NCBI GenBank assembly: GCA_963703165.1
Contig: OY969798.1
Span: 5,132,241-5,196,240, forward strand
From: JBQTKD01 sp963703165
GTDB lineage: Bacteria; Actinomycetota; Actinomycetes; Sporichthyales; Sporichthyaceae
DNA: 64,000 bases
Direction of reading: 5' to 3'
This document shows positions 7,720 to 19,943 of this stretch, one piece after another. The notes under the pieces were generated by a model. That model was not told the DNA's origin and ran no database searches. It saw only the letters and a list, made by a program, of their open reading frames with translations. A program made the position numbers and the translations under genes. Position 1 is the first letter of the stretch, and every line of letters begins with the position of its first letter.

Positions 7720-8850
7720 ATGTTGATCGCCGGTCAGCAACGCCTGTTGCCGACCACGATGGTCGGGAATTACCCCAACCCATCGTGGTACGTCGACCAG
7801 CCCTGGGCGGTCTTCCCCGACGAGGCCGGTGCGGCCGCGGTACGCGCGCGTCCGGGCCACCCCGCCGCGGCCGATCCGGACGCCCGGCCGCGTGAGGCCT
7901 TCTACGACGCGATCTCCTCGATCGTGCAGGACCAGATGGACGCCGGCCTGGACGTCATCGCCGACGGCCGCGTCTACGGCGGCGCCAGCACCTATGGGCA
8001 GATCTTCTTCCACTACTACGAGCGCCTGCGCGGCTTCGAGGTGCCGCACGGCGGCGAGTTCCGGGCCCCCAAGTGCGTCGGGCCGGTGTCGTTGCGCTCC
8101 CCGTTGCACCTGGAGACCCTCACCGCGGTCCGCCGTGCCACGACCTTGCCGGTGAAGGTCTCCTACACCGGCCTGCAGGTGTTGACGCTGTTCGCCGAGG
8201 ACACCCACTACGGGGCTCAACGCGATCTGGCCACCGCGCTGGCCGACGCGCTCCGCGAGGACTTCCTGCGACTGGCCGACGCGGGTGTGGACATCATCCA
8301 GATCGACGAGTTCCTCTGGTCGCACGGCGTCAGTGACTGGGAGATCGAGTTGCTCAACCGCGCGGTGCGGGGCGTCGACACCCAGTTCTGGGTTCATGTC
8401 TGCCGCACCGGCAGCGCTCGCCCGCGTCCGTTGCTGGTCAGCGGCGGCCGGCACGGCTTCAAGCGCTACACCCTCGGCGACGAACCGTCGGAATCCGGCG
8501 AGAACGTCGGCACGCTTGCTGCGTTGTGGCCGACGGTGCTGGACGCCGACGTGCAGGTGCTCAACACCGAGGCCCTCGATGCCGAGGACATGACCGCCTT
8601 CCGCGAATCGCCCTGGCCGGGTGACGTCGTCGCCGGGGTCATCGACGTGCGCACCGAGAAGGTCGAGGACGCCGAGACCGTCGCCGTACGGATCCGCGAG
8701 GTTCTCACCGCGGTGCCCGCCGAGCGTCTCGGCCTCACCACCAGCTGCGGTCTGGTGAAGCTGCCGCGCGACGTCGCCCGCGCGAAGTTGTACGCGCTGA
8801 CCGCGGGCGCGGCCATCGTTCGCTCGGAGCTGCGCGACACTGAAGCATGA
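7720..8850 (+). CDS. MetE-like zinc thiol transferase, probable epoxyalkane:coenzyme M transferase homologue
   Basis: 376 aa, a single MetE C-terminal (UROD/MetE TIM-barrel) domain. Zinc ligands are visible as His226-x-Cys228 (in FWVHVCRTG) and Cys343 (in TTSCGL), the HxC...C pattern shared by cobalamin-independent methionine synthase and epoxyalkane:CoM transferase (EaCoMT/XecA/EtnE). The length matches EaCoMT, not full MetE (about 750 aa). EaCoMT adds CoM thiolate to an epoxide. It lies between an SDR with a CoM-dehydrogenase-like signature and ComA, and its ATGA overlaps ComA. The ATG at 7720 is chosen because the family-like sequence starts there; the longer upstream frame runs inside the SDR gene. 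A methionine-synthase-type or other alkyl-transfer role is the alternative. Confidence 0.78.
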   Translation: MLIAGQQRLLPTTMVGNYPNPSWYVDQPWAVFPDEAGAAAVRARPGHPAAADPDARPREAFYDAISSIVQDQMDAGLDVIADGRVYGGASTYGQIFFHYYERLRGFEVPHGGEFRAPKCVGPVSLRSPLHLETLTAVRRATTLPVKVSYTGLQVLTLFAEDTHYGAQRDLATALADALREDFLRLADAGVDIIQIDEFLWSHGVSDWEIELLNRAVRGVDTQFWVHVCRTGSARPRPLLVSGGRHGFKRYTLGDEPSESGENVGTLAALWPTVLDADVQVLNTEALDAEDMTAFRESPWPGDVVAGVIDVRTEKVEDAETVAVRIREVLTAVPAERLGLTTSCGLVKLPRDVARAKLYALTAGAAIVRSELRDTEA

Positions 8851-9668
8851 GCACGGATTTTCCAGACTTCCTGGCGTTGCCGGCGCGGTCGGGCAAGCCC
8901 CGCACCGCGGGGTGGACGCACATGCTCGACAAAGGCCTGCCGGAGGCGATGCTCGCCTCGGTGCTGGACATCGCCGGCGCCTACATCGACATCATCAAGT
9001 TCGGCTGGGGCACCGCGTACGTGACTCCGCAGCACGTCGCCGCGGCCAAGGTGGCACGGTGCCTGGCCGCCGGGGTGCACGTGTCGCCCGGCGGGACGCT
9101 GTTCGAGCTGGCGGTCAGCCAGGACCGCGTCGACCGGTTCGCCGCGTGGGCGAAACAGATCGGCTTCGACACCATCGAGATCTCCGACGGCACCGTCGAT
9201 CTGGGCCCGGCCCGTCGGCGCAAGCTCATCAAGGAGTTGTCCGTCGACTTCCATGTGGTCGCCGAGGTCGGCTGCAAGGACGGTGCGGTCGACGTCGATC
9301 CGGCGATCTGGGCGGAGCTCATGCTCGAGGATCTCGACGCCGGGTGCACCTACGTGATCGCCGAGGGCCGTGAGTCCGGCACCGTCGGGGTCTACGACTC
9401 CAGTGGGACCCCGCGGGGAGAACTGATCGACGTGGTGCTGGCCAGCGTGCCCGCCGATCGGATCATCTTCGAGGCCCCCACCAAGGCCCAGCAGGCGTGG
9501 TTCGTGGAGCGTCTCGGCGCGGAGGCCAACATCGGCAACGTCGCGCCGGAGGACGTCATCGGGCTGGAGACGTTGCGCCGGGGCCTGCGGGCCGACACCG
9601 TCACGTTGGCCGTCGACACCTGGACGAACGCCTGGGCGGCGAAGGCTCTCTTCGACACCTCCGGTTAG
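8847..9668 (+). CDS. comA: Phosphosulfolactate synthase (ComA)
   Basis: 273 aa. The ComA hallmarks are present in order: HMLDKGL near residue 27, DIIKFGWGTAY near residue 50, IEISDGTVDL near residue 112 and IAEGRESG near residue 170. ComA joins sulfite to phosphoenolpyruvate to give phosphosulfolactate, the first committed step of coenzyme M (or sulfolactate) synthesis. It overlaps the EaCoMT-like gene by ATGA, so the two are co-translated. Later CoM-synthesis genes (comB, comC, comDE or bacterial xcb equivalents) are not in the window. Plant and bacterial ComA relatives with other roles exist (for example Hsa32), so CoM synthesis rests on the context. Confidence 0.85.
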   Translation: MSTDFPDFLALPARSGKPRTAGWTHMLDKGLPEAMLASVLDIAGAYIDIIKFGWGTAYVTPQHVAAAKVARCLAAGVHVSPGGTLFELAVSQDRVDRFAAWAKQIGFDTIEISDGTVDLGPARRRKLIKELSVDFHVVAEVGCKDGAVDVDPAIWAELMLEDLDAGCTYVIAEGRESGTVGVYDSSGTPRGELIDVVLASVPADRIIFEAPTKAQQAWFVERLGAEANIGNVAPEDVIGLETLRRGLRADTVTLAVDTWTNAWAAKALFDTSG

Positions 9669-10198
9669 CGGGGAAAGGCGGACCGTAGCTCGGGGACGGT
9701 GGGCACCGGGATGTCCGGCCGCGGGACGTCGGTGCGCAGCACGAGCCAGACCGCCGCGAGCCCGATCAGGAGCATCTCCGCGGCGGCCGCGGCGAGGTCG
9801 ACAGCGCCGACGGCCTCCGGAATGCGGTGCGGCCCCACGGGCAGCCCCACGGTACGGCTGACCACCCAGGTCGCGACAATGGCGGCGTTGGCGAACACCC
9901 CGGCGACGAGCAGGGGGGCACCGAGTACCCGGTGCCGCAGAAGCGCACCGGCGAAGAGGAACTGACCCAGAGTCACGATGATGAAGAAGGACCCGTACAG
10001 GGCGGTCTCGGTGACGTGATGCGGGGTGGCCCAGGCGTGCGCCGCCCCGGCGACGACGGAGGCAGCGGCCAGGGTCCGTACCGGGGGTCCGTCCGCGTCG
10101 CGGACGACGGGACCCGGCCCGCGTGCCGCCACGGCGATCCAGGCGGCGAAGGCCAGGACCGCGAGCGCGACCAGCAGATGCCCGCTGTGCGGCTCCAT
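9665..10198 (-). CDS. Small multi-pass membrane protein of unknown function
   Basis: 177 aa with about five hydrophobic segments (for example HLLVALAVLAFAAWIAVAA at the N-terminus and EMLLIGLAAVWLVL near the C-terminus). I do not recognise a family. It starts 6 bp after the stop of the hybrid histidine kinase on the same strand, so it is probably co-transcribed with that kinase and may work with it in the membrane. It overlaps the comA stop by four bases on the opposite strand. Confidence 0.65.
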   Translation of the reverse strand: MEPHSGHLLVALAVLAFAAWIAVAARGPGPVVRDADGPPVRTLAAASVVAGAAHAWATPHHVTETALYGSFFIIVTLGQFLFAGALLRHRVLGAPLLVAGVFANAAIVATWVVSRTVGLPVGPHRIPEAVGAVDLAAAAAEMLLIGLAAVWLVLRTDVPRPDIPVPTVPELRSAFPR

Positions 10199-10204
10199 CG
10201 CCGC

Positions 10205-12953
<2,749 letters not shown>

Positions 12954-13172
12954 GCTGTGGGTTTCGGCTGTCCCCGGGCAGCACTTGAGCGTGCTGCCGT
13001 AAAGACTCCTAATGGTCTACACTTTCATCACGATACACACAATGAATGTAGAACTAATTAGCAACATCGACGCCGCGCTTCGACGACGCCGTCGTGGTGG
13101 TGGGCGCGGTGCTGCCACCATGTGCGTCGGCGTCTGCGTCGGACAGGGCATCGCCTCTTTGTGGGAGTCAGC
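12954..13172. promoter_or_regulatory. Divergent promoter region between kinase and hydroxyacyl-CoA dehydrogenase
   Basis: 219 bp with an unusually AT-rich stretch at about 13005-13065 (CACAATGAATGTAGAACTAA is inside it), in contrast to the GC-rich surroundings. It must hold promoters for the kinase (minus) and the dehydrogenase (plus). No clear operator repeat was seen. Confidence 0.5.
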
Positions 13173-14021
13173 GTGAGCAACTACTCGGCCGTCATCGGCG
13201 CGGGGACCATGGGCCTGGGCATTGCCTACGTGTTGGCCGCCGCGGGTGACGAAGCCGTCCTCGTCGAGCCCGACGCGGACCGCGCGTCCGCGGCGCTGAC
13301 CACACTGCAGGGCGTTGCGGACGGTGCGGTGTCCAAGGGGAAGCTCGAGGACACCGCCGCCAAGGCGCTCATCGCGCGGATCTCCGTCGTCGGTTCGATC
13401 GGCGACCTGGCGACCGAAGGTGCCAACCTCGTCATCGAGGCCGTCCCGGAGCGGATGGACCTGAAGAAGTCGATCCTGCGGGAGATCGAGGACCACTGCG
13501 CTCCGCAGATCCTTGCCACCAACACCAGTGGACTCTCGATCGATGACATCGCCACGGCCCTGGCACACCCGGAGCGCTTTCTCGGCCTGCACTTCTTCAA
13601 CCCGGTCTGGGTGATGTCCCTGCTGGAGATCGTCAACGGCGAACGAACGGACCCGGCGGTGCTGCAGTCCGCCCGCGACCTGGCCGTCCGGATCGGCAAG
13701 GACCCGATCGTCGTCCGGAACATGCCCGGCTTCGCCACCAGCCGCCTCGGCGTCTGCATCGGCCTGGAAGGCATGCGCATGCTCGAAGAGGGCGTGGCTT
13801 CCGCCGCCGACATCGACAAGGCCATGGAGCTCGGCTACCGCCACCCCATGGGCCCGCTCAAACTGACCGACCTCGTCGGCCTCGACGTCCGCCTGGACAT
13901 CGCCCGCCACCTGACCGAAACCCTCGGCCCCAGATTCGCCCCGCCGCAGATCCTTATCGACAAGGTCGAAGCCGGCGAACTCGGCAAGAAGTCCGGCAAG
14001 GGCTTCTACGACTGGTCGTGA
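13173..14021 (+). CDS. 3-hydroxyacyl-CoA (3-hydroxybutyryl-CoA) dehydrogenase
   Basis: 282 aa, the normal size for the single-function enzyme. The N-terminal Rossmann fold has GAGTMGLGIAYVLA; the catalytic His is in LHFFNPVWVM and the C-terminal domain contains YRHPMGPLKLTDLVGLD. It oxidises 3-hydroxyacyl-CoA to 3-oxoacyl-CoA with NAD in lower beta-oxidation-like steps that follow ring cleavage in the box or paa routes. The GTG at 13173 is chosen because the NAD motif starts within ten residues; the frame upstream to 13122 has no family similarity. A perfect hairpin follows the stop. Confidence 0.9.
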   Translation: MSNYSAVIGAGTMGLGIAYVLAAAGDEAVLVEPDADRASAALTTLQGVADGAVSKGKLEDTAAKALIARISVVGSIGDLATEGANLVIEAVPERMDLKKSILREIEDHCAPQILATNTSGLSIDDIATALAHPERFLGLHFFNPVWVMSLLEIVNGERTDPAVLQSARDLAVRIGKDPIVVRNMPGFATSRLGVCIGLEGMRMLEEGVASAADIDKAMELGYRHPMGPLKLTDLVGLDVRLDIARHLTETLGPRFAPPQILIDKVEAGELGKKSGKGFYDWS

Positions 14022-14022
14022 C

Positions 14023-14057
14023 AACGACCCTTGCGCACGACGTGCGCAAGGGTCGTT
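14023..14057 (+). terminator. Strong hairpin terminator after the dehydrogenase
   Basis: Perfect 16-bp inverted repeat AACGACCCTTGCGCAC / GTGCGCAAGGGTCGTT with a 3-nt loop, starting 2 bp after the stop codon. There is no T-tract, which is common in high-GC actinobacteria. Confidence 0.8.
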
Positions 14058-14128
14058 CGAAACCCGGACAACCCCGACATTCGACGACCACAACGACTGA
14101 CATGCACCGCCGATCGCGCCGTGCGGTT

Positions 14129-14202
14129 GCTCAGTGCTGACCGCAGCGACGGATTCGCGCCCGGAATGTTCCGTGTGTCGACTCGTGCGGTCAGTACTGA
14201 GC
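14129..14202. promoter_or_regulatory. Pair of inverted operator-like sites upstream of the 142-aa membrane protein
   Basis: GCTCAGTGCTGACCGCA at 14129-14145 and TGCGGTCAGTACTGAGC at 14186-14202 form a 17-bp inverted repeat with one mismatch. Each core (TCAGTGCTGA, TCAGTACTGA) is itself nearly or fully palindromic. This suggests two binding sites for a dimeric regulator in the 285-bp gap before 14343; nothing else was recognised in that gap. Confidence 0.45.
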
Positions 14203-14342
14203 ATTCGAGTCGTCGGCGGGGAACGCATTGTCCGAACGGCCCAGACGCACTCTCGGTCGAGTGGACAGTGTTCGAACGATTCGGCTCGATGGCGACGGTG
14301 ATGTCGCACGCTGTCTCCGAGCGTTCGAGCAGAGGAGGCGTT

Positions 14343-14771
14343 GTGTCGGTCCGTGTGGCCGCTTCGCTTTCCCTGATGCTCTCTGGACTCGCGCTGCTGA
14401 TCGCGGGCTCACGCGCGCTCGCGAACCTGGTCCTGTGGGTGAACCCGGAGATCCTGCTGCCGGCTTCTGGCGTGGAGCAGTTCGATCACCCCAGCGCCGC
14501 GTGGGGGTTCACCCGCGCGACGATCTCTGCCGTGGCCTGGCTCGCGGTCGGCTGCCTGACGGCAACGCTGCTGGCGACCTCGCACGAAACGCACACGGTG
14601 GTCGGTCGTCTACTGGTCGGTGTGGCCGGGCTGTTGTTCCTCCTGCCGGAACTGCAGGTGCTGCCGGGCGGGCTGACGGAGGCAGCGGCTGCGGCTGTCG
14701 CGATGGTGCTGGGTGCCTGGTGCGCGCAATCGCGGGTGGACTCGACCGGGGAACACCTGAGCAAGGGCTGA
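14343..14771 (+). CDS. Small four-helix membrane protein of unknown function
   Basis: 142 aa with about four hydrophobic segments (LMLSGLALLIAGSRALA, ATISAVAWLAVGCLTATLLA, LLVGVAGLLFLLPELQVL, AAAVAMVLGAWCA). I do not recognise a family. The GTG at 14343 is chosen because AGAGGAGG, a near-perfect Shine-Dalgarno sequence, ends five bases before it; the frame extends upstream to 14031 but there shows no membrane or domain character and overlaps the terminator. It lies alone between the hydroxyacyl-CoA dehydrogenase and an alpha/beta hydrolase. Confidence 0.65.
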   Translation: MSVRVAASLSLMLSGLALLIAGSRALANLVLWVNPEILLPASGVEQFDHPSAAWGFTRATISAVAWLAVGCLTATLLATSHETHTVVGRLLVGVAGLLFLLPELQVLPGGLTEAAAAAVAMVLGAWCAQSRVDSTGEHLSKG

Positions 14772-14915
14772 GGTGCTCGGCGTCTCTAGGCACATCACCC
14801 GTTGCCTTTGTGTTCTGCAGTCAGCGCACCCCACTCGCGCCGCCCTCACCCACCATGCTCCGGACGTACGGGGTAAGTTTCCGCCAGTCGTCGCCGGTGA
14901 ACAGCGAGGTTGGCC

Positions 14916-15776
14916 GTGAGCACGAGAACCATCGAGGTCGAAGGACTGCCGACACGTATCCGTGTCGAGGGTGATCCCACCGCGCCGCCGGTCGTGCTGC
15001 TGCACGGCATCACGCGGTCGTTGGACGACTGGGCGCTGCAGTTCCCGTTGCTGAGTACGGATCACCGCGTGATCTCCTTGGACATGCACGGCTTCGGTCA
15101 CTCGGCCCGACGGCCCGAACCGGCGTCGCTGACCGCCCTCGCGCGCGGCGTCGTCGCGACCCTCGACGCCCTCGACGAGAAGCGCCCGGTGCACGTGATG
15201 GGCAACTCCCTCGGCGGCGCGACGTCGCTGCACCTGCAGAGCCTCGCGCCGGAGCGCGTCGCGAGCGTGACGCTGGTCAACAGCGCCGGGTTCGGCAGCG
15301 AGGTCACCTACCTGCTGCGCATGTTGGCGATCCCGCGCCTCGGTGAGGCGATCCTCAAGAAGCCGAACCGCGTCGGGCTCAAGCACATCGAACGCAACCT
15401 CTACCGGGACCCGAAGCTGGCGACCAAGGAGCGCGTCGCGAACGCGTTGACGATGGCGCGCCTGCCTGGGGCCGCGGAGTTCATGGCCGAATTGCTCCCG
15501 ACTCTCGGGACCTTCCGCGGGGTACAGGCCCCATGGCGCGAGCAGATGGTTGCGGCCGTGGCGGCCCACCAGCGGCCGACGCTGATCGTCTGGGGAGAGA
15601 ACGACCGGATCCTGCCCGCGCACCATGCCGAGGCTGCTCGCAAGGCGTTCCCGCACGCGCGTCTGCACATGTTCGCCAACACCGGGCACTGCCCGATGAT
15701 CGAGCGCCCGGAGGCCTTCGCGACCCTGGCGCGCGAGTTCGTGGCGTCGACGAAAGCCGGGTCAGTCGGCGGTTAG
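14916..15776 (+). CDS. Alpha/beta-fold hydrolase
   Basis: 286 aa. The oxyanion motif is VVLLHGITRS; the nucleophile Ser is in GNSLGG; the acid Asp is in WGENDRILP and the His in NTGHCPM, so the triad is complete. The family includes ring-fission-product hydrolases and carboxylesterases; the box/paa setting would allow a role with an aromatic degradation intermediate, but the substrate is not readable. The start is GTG at 14916; an in-frame TTG lies at 14910. Its 3' end overlaps the PaaX-like gene by 15 bp in convergent orientation. Confidence 0.85.
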   Translation: MSTRTIEVEGLPTRIRVEGDPTAPPVVLLHGITRSLDDWALQFPLLSTDHRVISLDMHGFGHSARRPEPASLTALARGVVATLDALDEKRPVHVMGNSLGGATSLHLQSLAPERVASVTLVNSAGFGSEVTYLLRMLAIPRLGEAILKKPNRVGLKHIERNLYRDPKLATKERVANALTMARLPGAAEFMAELLPTLGTFRGVQAPWREQMVAAVAAHQRPTLIVWGENDRILPAHHAEAARKAFPHARLHMFANTGHCPMIERPEAFATLAREFVASTKAGSVGG

Positions 15777-16580
15777 CTCGGCCCAGCGACGTTCCGCACC
15801 GGGACGCCACGCGTTGTGCAGGACCTCAAATCGTGCGCGCGCCTGGTGCCCGATCCAGTCGGAGGGGAGCAGGTCGGCCGGCAGCTGCGGGTCGAGGAAC
15901 GGGAAGCGGCGCCAGGCGTGCACCAGCGCCACCTGGGCGAGCAGGACCGGATCCCCGGGCGCCGGATCGACGTCGGCGACCTGGTCGAGGAAGTCGCGGT
16001 ACGAACCCGCGATGACCTCCAGATCCCAGGCACGTTGGACCAACGAGTCCTCGGACCCGATCTCGCCGAACGGGCCGACGAAGGACATCGCCGAGGAGTC
16101 GAGCTCCAGCTCGGTGATGATCCGACGGACCTCGGCCGACCGCTCGCGGTGCGTGCTCACCCACAGACCCGGTGCGGGATTGCCCAGTCCGGCCCAGGCC
16201 AGGCGGGTCTGCAGGCGGTGGCGCAGCTTTCGCTGCGACTCCGGCACCGACGCGAGCACGACGAGCCAGGACTTGTCCCACTCCGGCTGCGCGCCGGCCG
16301 CGGTGTAGATGCGCGCCGCGCCCTCCGACAGCAGCGACCGGCCCGACGGGGTCAGGGCCCAACGCACCCGACGACCCACGGGGGAGGAGACGATCCACCC
16401 GTCGGTCGCGGTGCGGGCGATCGCCTGCCGGGCCGATTTCTCCTCGACGTCCAGGCCGGAGAGCACCTGCAACAGGGCAGAGGTCCACACCGGGGTCTCG
16501 CTGGGCAGCACCAATTCACCCAGCACGGTCAGCAACAACGCGCGGGCACTGGGCGGGCTGACGCTGTGCCGGCGTGACAT
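15762..16580 (-). CDS. PaaX family transcriptional repressor
   Basis: 272 aa. PaaX-like winged helix at residues of about 10 to 90 (ARALLLTVLGELVLPSETPVW, then EKSARQAIARTATDGWI), then the PaaX middle domain (KSWLVVLASVPESQRKLRHR, GLWVSTHR) and C-terminal domain (LLAQVALVHAWRRFPFLDPQ). PaaX proteins repress phenylacetate-type operons and are released by an aryl-CoA ester. It is 40 bp downstream of the aldehyde dehydrogenase gene on the same strand and next to box genes, so benzoyl-CoA is a reasonable inducer here (inference). The ATG at 16580 is chosen because family similarity begins there. Confidence 0.85.
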   Translation of the reverse strand: MSRRHSVSPPSARALLLTVLGELVLPSETPVWTSALLQVLSGLDVEEKSARQAIARTATDGWIVSSPVGRRVRWALTPSGRSLLSEGAARIYTAAGAQPEWDKSWLVVLASVPESQRKLRHRLQTRLAWAGLGNPAPGLWVSTHRERSAEVRRIITELELDSSAMSFVGPFGEIGSEDSLVQRAWDLEVIAGSYRDFLDQVADVDPAPGDPVLLAQVALVHAWRRFPFLDPQLPADLLPSDWIGHQARARFEVLHNAWRPGAERRWAELTAD

Positions 16581-16620
16581 CACCGGCACAGCGTTCTCAG
16601 CAGCGGTCAACGTTCTCCGA

Positions 16621-18048
16621 TCACCGTTGGATGGACTTGGTCTCGAGGAACTCCTCGAGGCCGGTCTCGCCCAATTCGCGGCCCAGACCGGACTTCTTGT
16701 ACCCACCGAAGGGCGCCATCGGGTTCCACGCCCCACCGTTGATGTCGACCTGTCCGGTGCGCAGCCGGCGGGCCACGGCCATGGCGCGGTCCGCGTCGCC
16801 GGAGAACACGGCACCGTGCAGGCCGTACTCGGTGGCGTTGGCGATACGAACGGCGTCGTTCTCGTCCGTGTACGGCATGATCGAGAGCACCGGGCCGAAG
16901 ATCTCCTCGTTGGCGATGCGCATCGACGGCGTGACGTCGGCGAAGACGGTCGGCTTCACGTAGTAGCCGTTCGGGTCCACTCCGTCCGGGAGGCCGGGAC
17001 CACCCACGACCAGGCGTGCGCCGTCGTCGATGCCGGCCTGGATGTAGGACGCCACCCGGTCGCGCTGCTCGGCCGAGGCCAACGGGCCCAGACGGCTTCC
17101 CTCGTCGAGGGGGTGACCCACCGTCAGACGGGCCACCGCCTTCTCGGCGAGCGCGCAGGCTTCGTCCTGCAACGCGGCGGGAACCAGCATCCGGGTCCAC
17201 GCCGAGCAGGTCTGCCCGGAGTTCAGGAAGGCATTGTTCACGCCGGCAGCGACCGCCTTCTCGAGATCGGCATCGTCGAGAATGATGTTCGCGGACTTTC
17301 CGCCGAGCTCGAGGGCGACACGCGCGATGTTGGCCCCGGCGGCCTGCGCGACCAGAGCGCCGACCGGCGTGGATCCGGTGAAGGAGACGACGTCGATGCC
17401 GGGGTGCTTGGCGATCGCCGCCCCGACCTCGTCCCCGCCGGACACCAGGTTGAACACACCCGCCGGCAGACCCGCCGCGGCGGCGCACTCCGCGAAGACG
17501 AACGACGCACCGGGTGCGTCGTCGGCCGGCTTGAGCACCACCGTGCAACCGGCCGCCAGCGCGGGGGCGACCTTGGCCACCAGCAGGTACAGCGGGTAGT
17601 TCCACGGCAGGATCGCGCCGACGACGCCCGCGGGCTCGCGCACGACGAGGGAGTTGCCGACCTCGCTGGTGAACTCGTAGGAGGCCGCGAGCTTTGCGTA
17701 GCTGCCGAGGATCGCGAGTGGCCCACCGACCTGCACCTTGCCGGCCAACTTGCGAGGCATCCCGACCTCGAGGGCCAGCAGCTCGGCGAGTTCCTCGGCC
17801 CGTTCCTTCACCTGTTCGGTGATCCTGGTGAGTACCGCGGCACGTTCGGCGGGGGAGGTGAGCGACCACGTCTCGAAGGCCTGTCGTGCGGCGTCGACGG
17901 CACGGTCGACGTCGGCCGCGCTGCCGGCGGGGACGCGGGTGACCACCGCGCCGTCGGCCGCGCCGAGGACGTCGGTGAGCGGGGCGGCCACGGCCGGGGC
18001 CTGCCAGGTGCCGTCGATGTACAGGTTCGAGAACTCGCGCACGGACAT
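16621..18048 (-). CDS. Aldehyde dehydrogenase, probable 3,4-dehydroadipyl-CoA semialdehyde dehydrogenase
   Basis: 475 aa, full-length ALDH superfamily. Visible are the NAD(P) region PWNYPLYLLVAKVAPALAAG, the catalytic Glu in LELGGKSAN and the catalytic Cys in NSGQTCSAW. It is divergent from boxC across about 180 bp. In box clusters the ALDH next to boxBC oxidises 3,4-dehydroadipyl-CoA semialdehyde (BoxD), which is the most likely role here; another aromatic or aliphatic aldehyde cannot be excluded. The ATG at 18048 is used, with AAGGAG six bases upstream; a frame that stays open to 19335 is only the antisense of boxC. Confidence 0.85.
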   Translation of the reverse strand: MSVREFSNLYIDGTWQAPAVAAPLTDVLGAADGAVVTRVPAGSAADVDRAVDAARQAFETWSLTSPAERAAVLTRITEQVKERAEELAELLALEVGMPRKLAGKVQVGGPLAILGSYAKLAASYEFTSEVGNSLVVREPAGVVGAILPWNYPLYLLVAKVAPALAAGCTVVLKPADDAPGASFVFAECAAAAGLPAGVFNLVSGGDEVGAAIAKHPGIDVVSFTGSTPVGALVAQAAGANIARVALELGGKSANIILDDADLEKAVAAGVNNAFLNSGQTCSAWTRMLVPAALQDEACALAEKAVARLTVGHPLDEGSRLGPLASAEQRDRVASYIQAGIDDGARLVVGGPGLPDGVDPNGYYVKPTVFADVTPSMRIANEEIFGPVLSIMPYTDENDAVRIANATEYGLHGAVFSGDADRAMAVARRLRTGQVDINGGAWNPMAPFGGYKKSGLGRELGETGLEEFLETKSIQR

Positions 18049-18141
18049 GTCGCTCCTTGCAGTCTTATTCGTCGCCGAGGGCAGAACCCTTGTCAGGTGC
18101 GCCGCCACCGCGGCGGTGGACGATGATCCGAAGTCTGCCAG

Positions 18142-18182
18142 GCAACGAAGTTCTACAGAGAGTTGACGCAACGACAGTTCTA
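18142..18182. promoter_or_regulatory. Tandem direct repeat in the aldehyde dehydrogenase/boxC divergent promoter
   Basis: GCAACGAAGTTCTA at 18142-18155 and GCAACGACAGTTCTA at 18168-18182 are direct repeats 26 bp apart start to start, between the divergent ALDH and boxC genes. The spacing (about 2.5 helical turns) is near that used by tandem regulator sites. The regulator is unknown; the nearby PaaX-like protein is one candidate. Confidence 0.4.
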
Positions 18183-18231
18183 TGTCGATAATGATTCTGC
18201 GCCCGACACCATCCGCCCGGAGGAGTCTCCC

Positions 18232-19932
<1,701 letters not shown>

Positions 19933-19943
19933 GGGGACGTCAC

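Noticed and set aside
14031..14342. Upstream extension of the 142-aa membrane protein
   Set aside because: It would begin inside the terminator and contains operator-like repeats; the SD at 14330-14337 points to the GTG at 14343.
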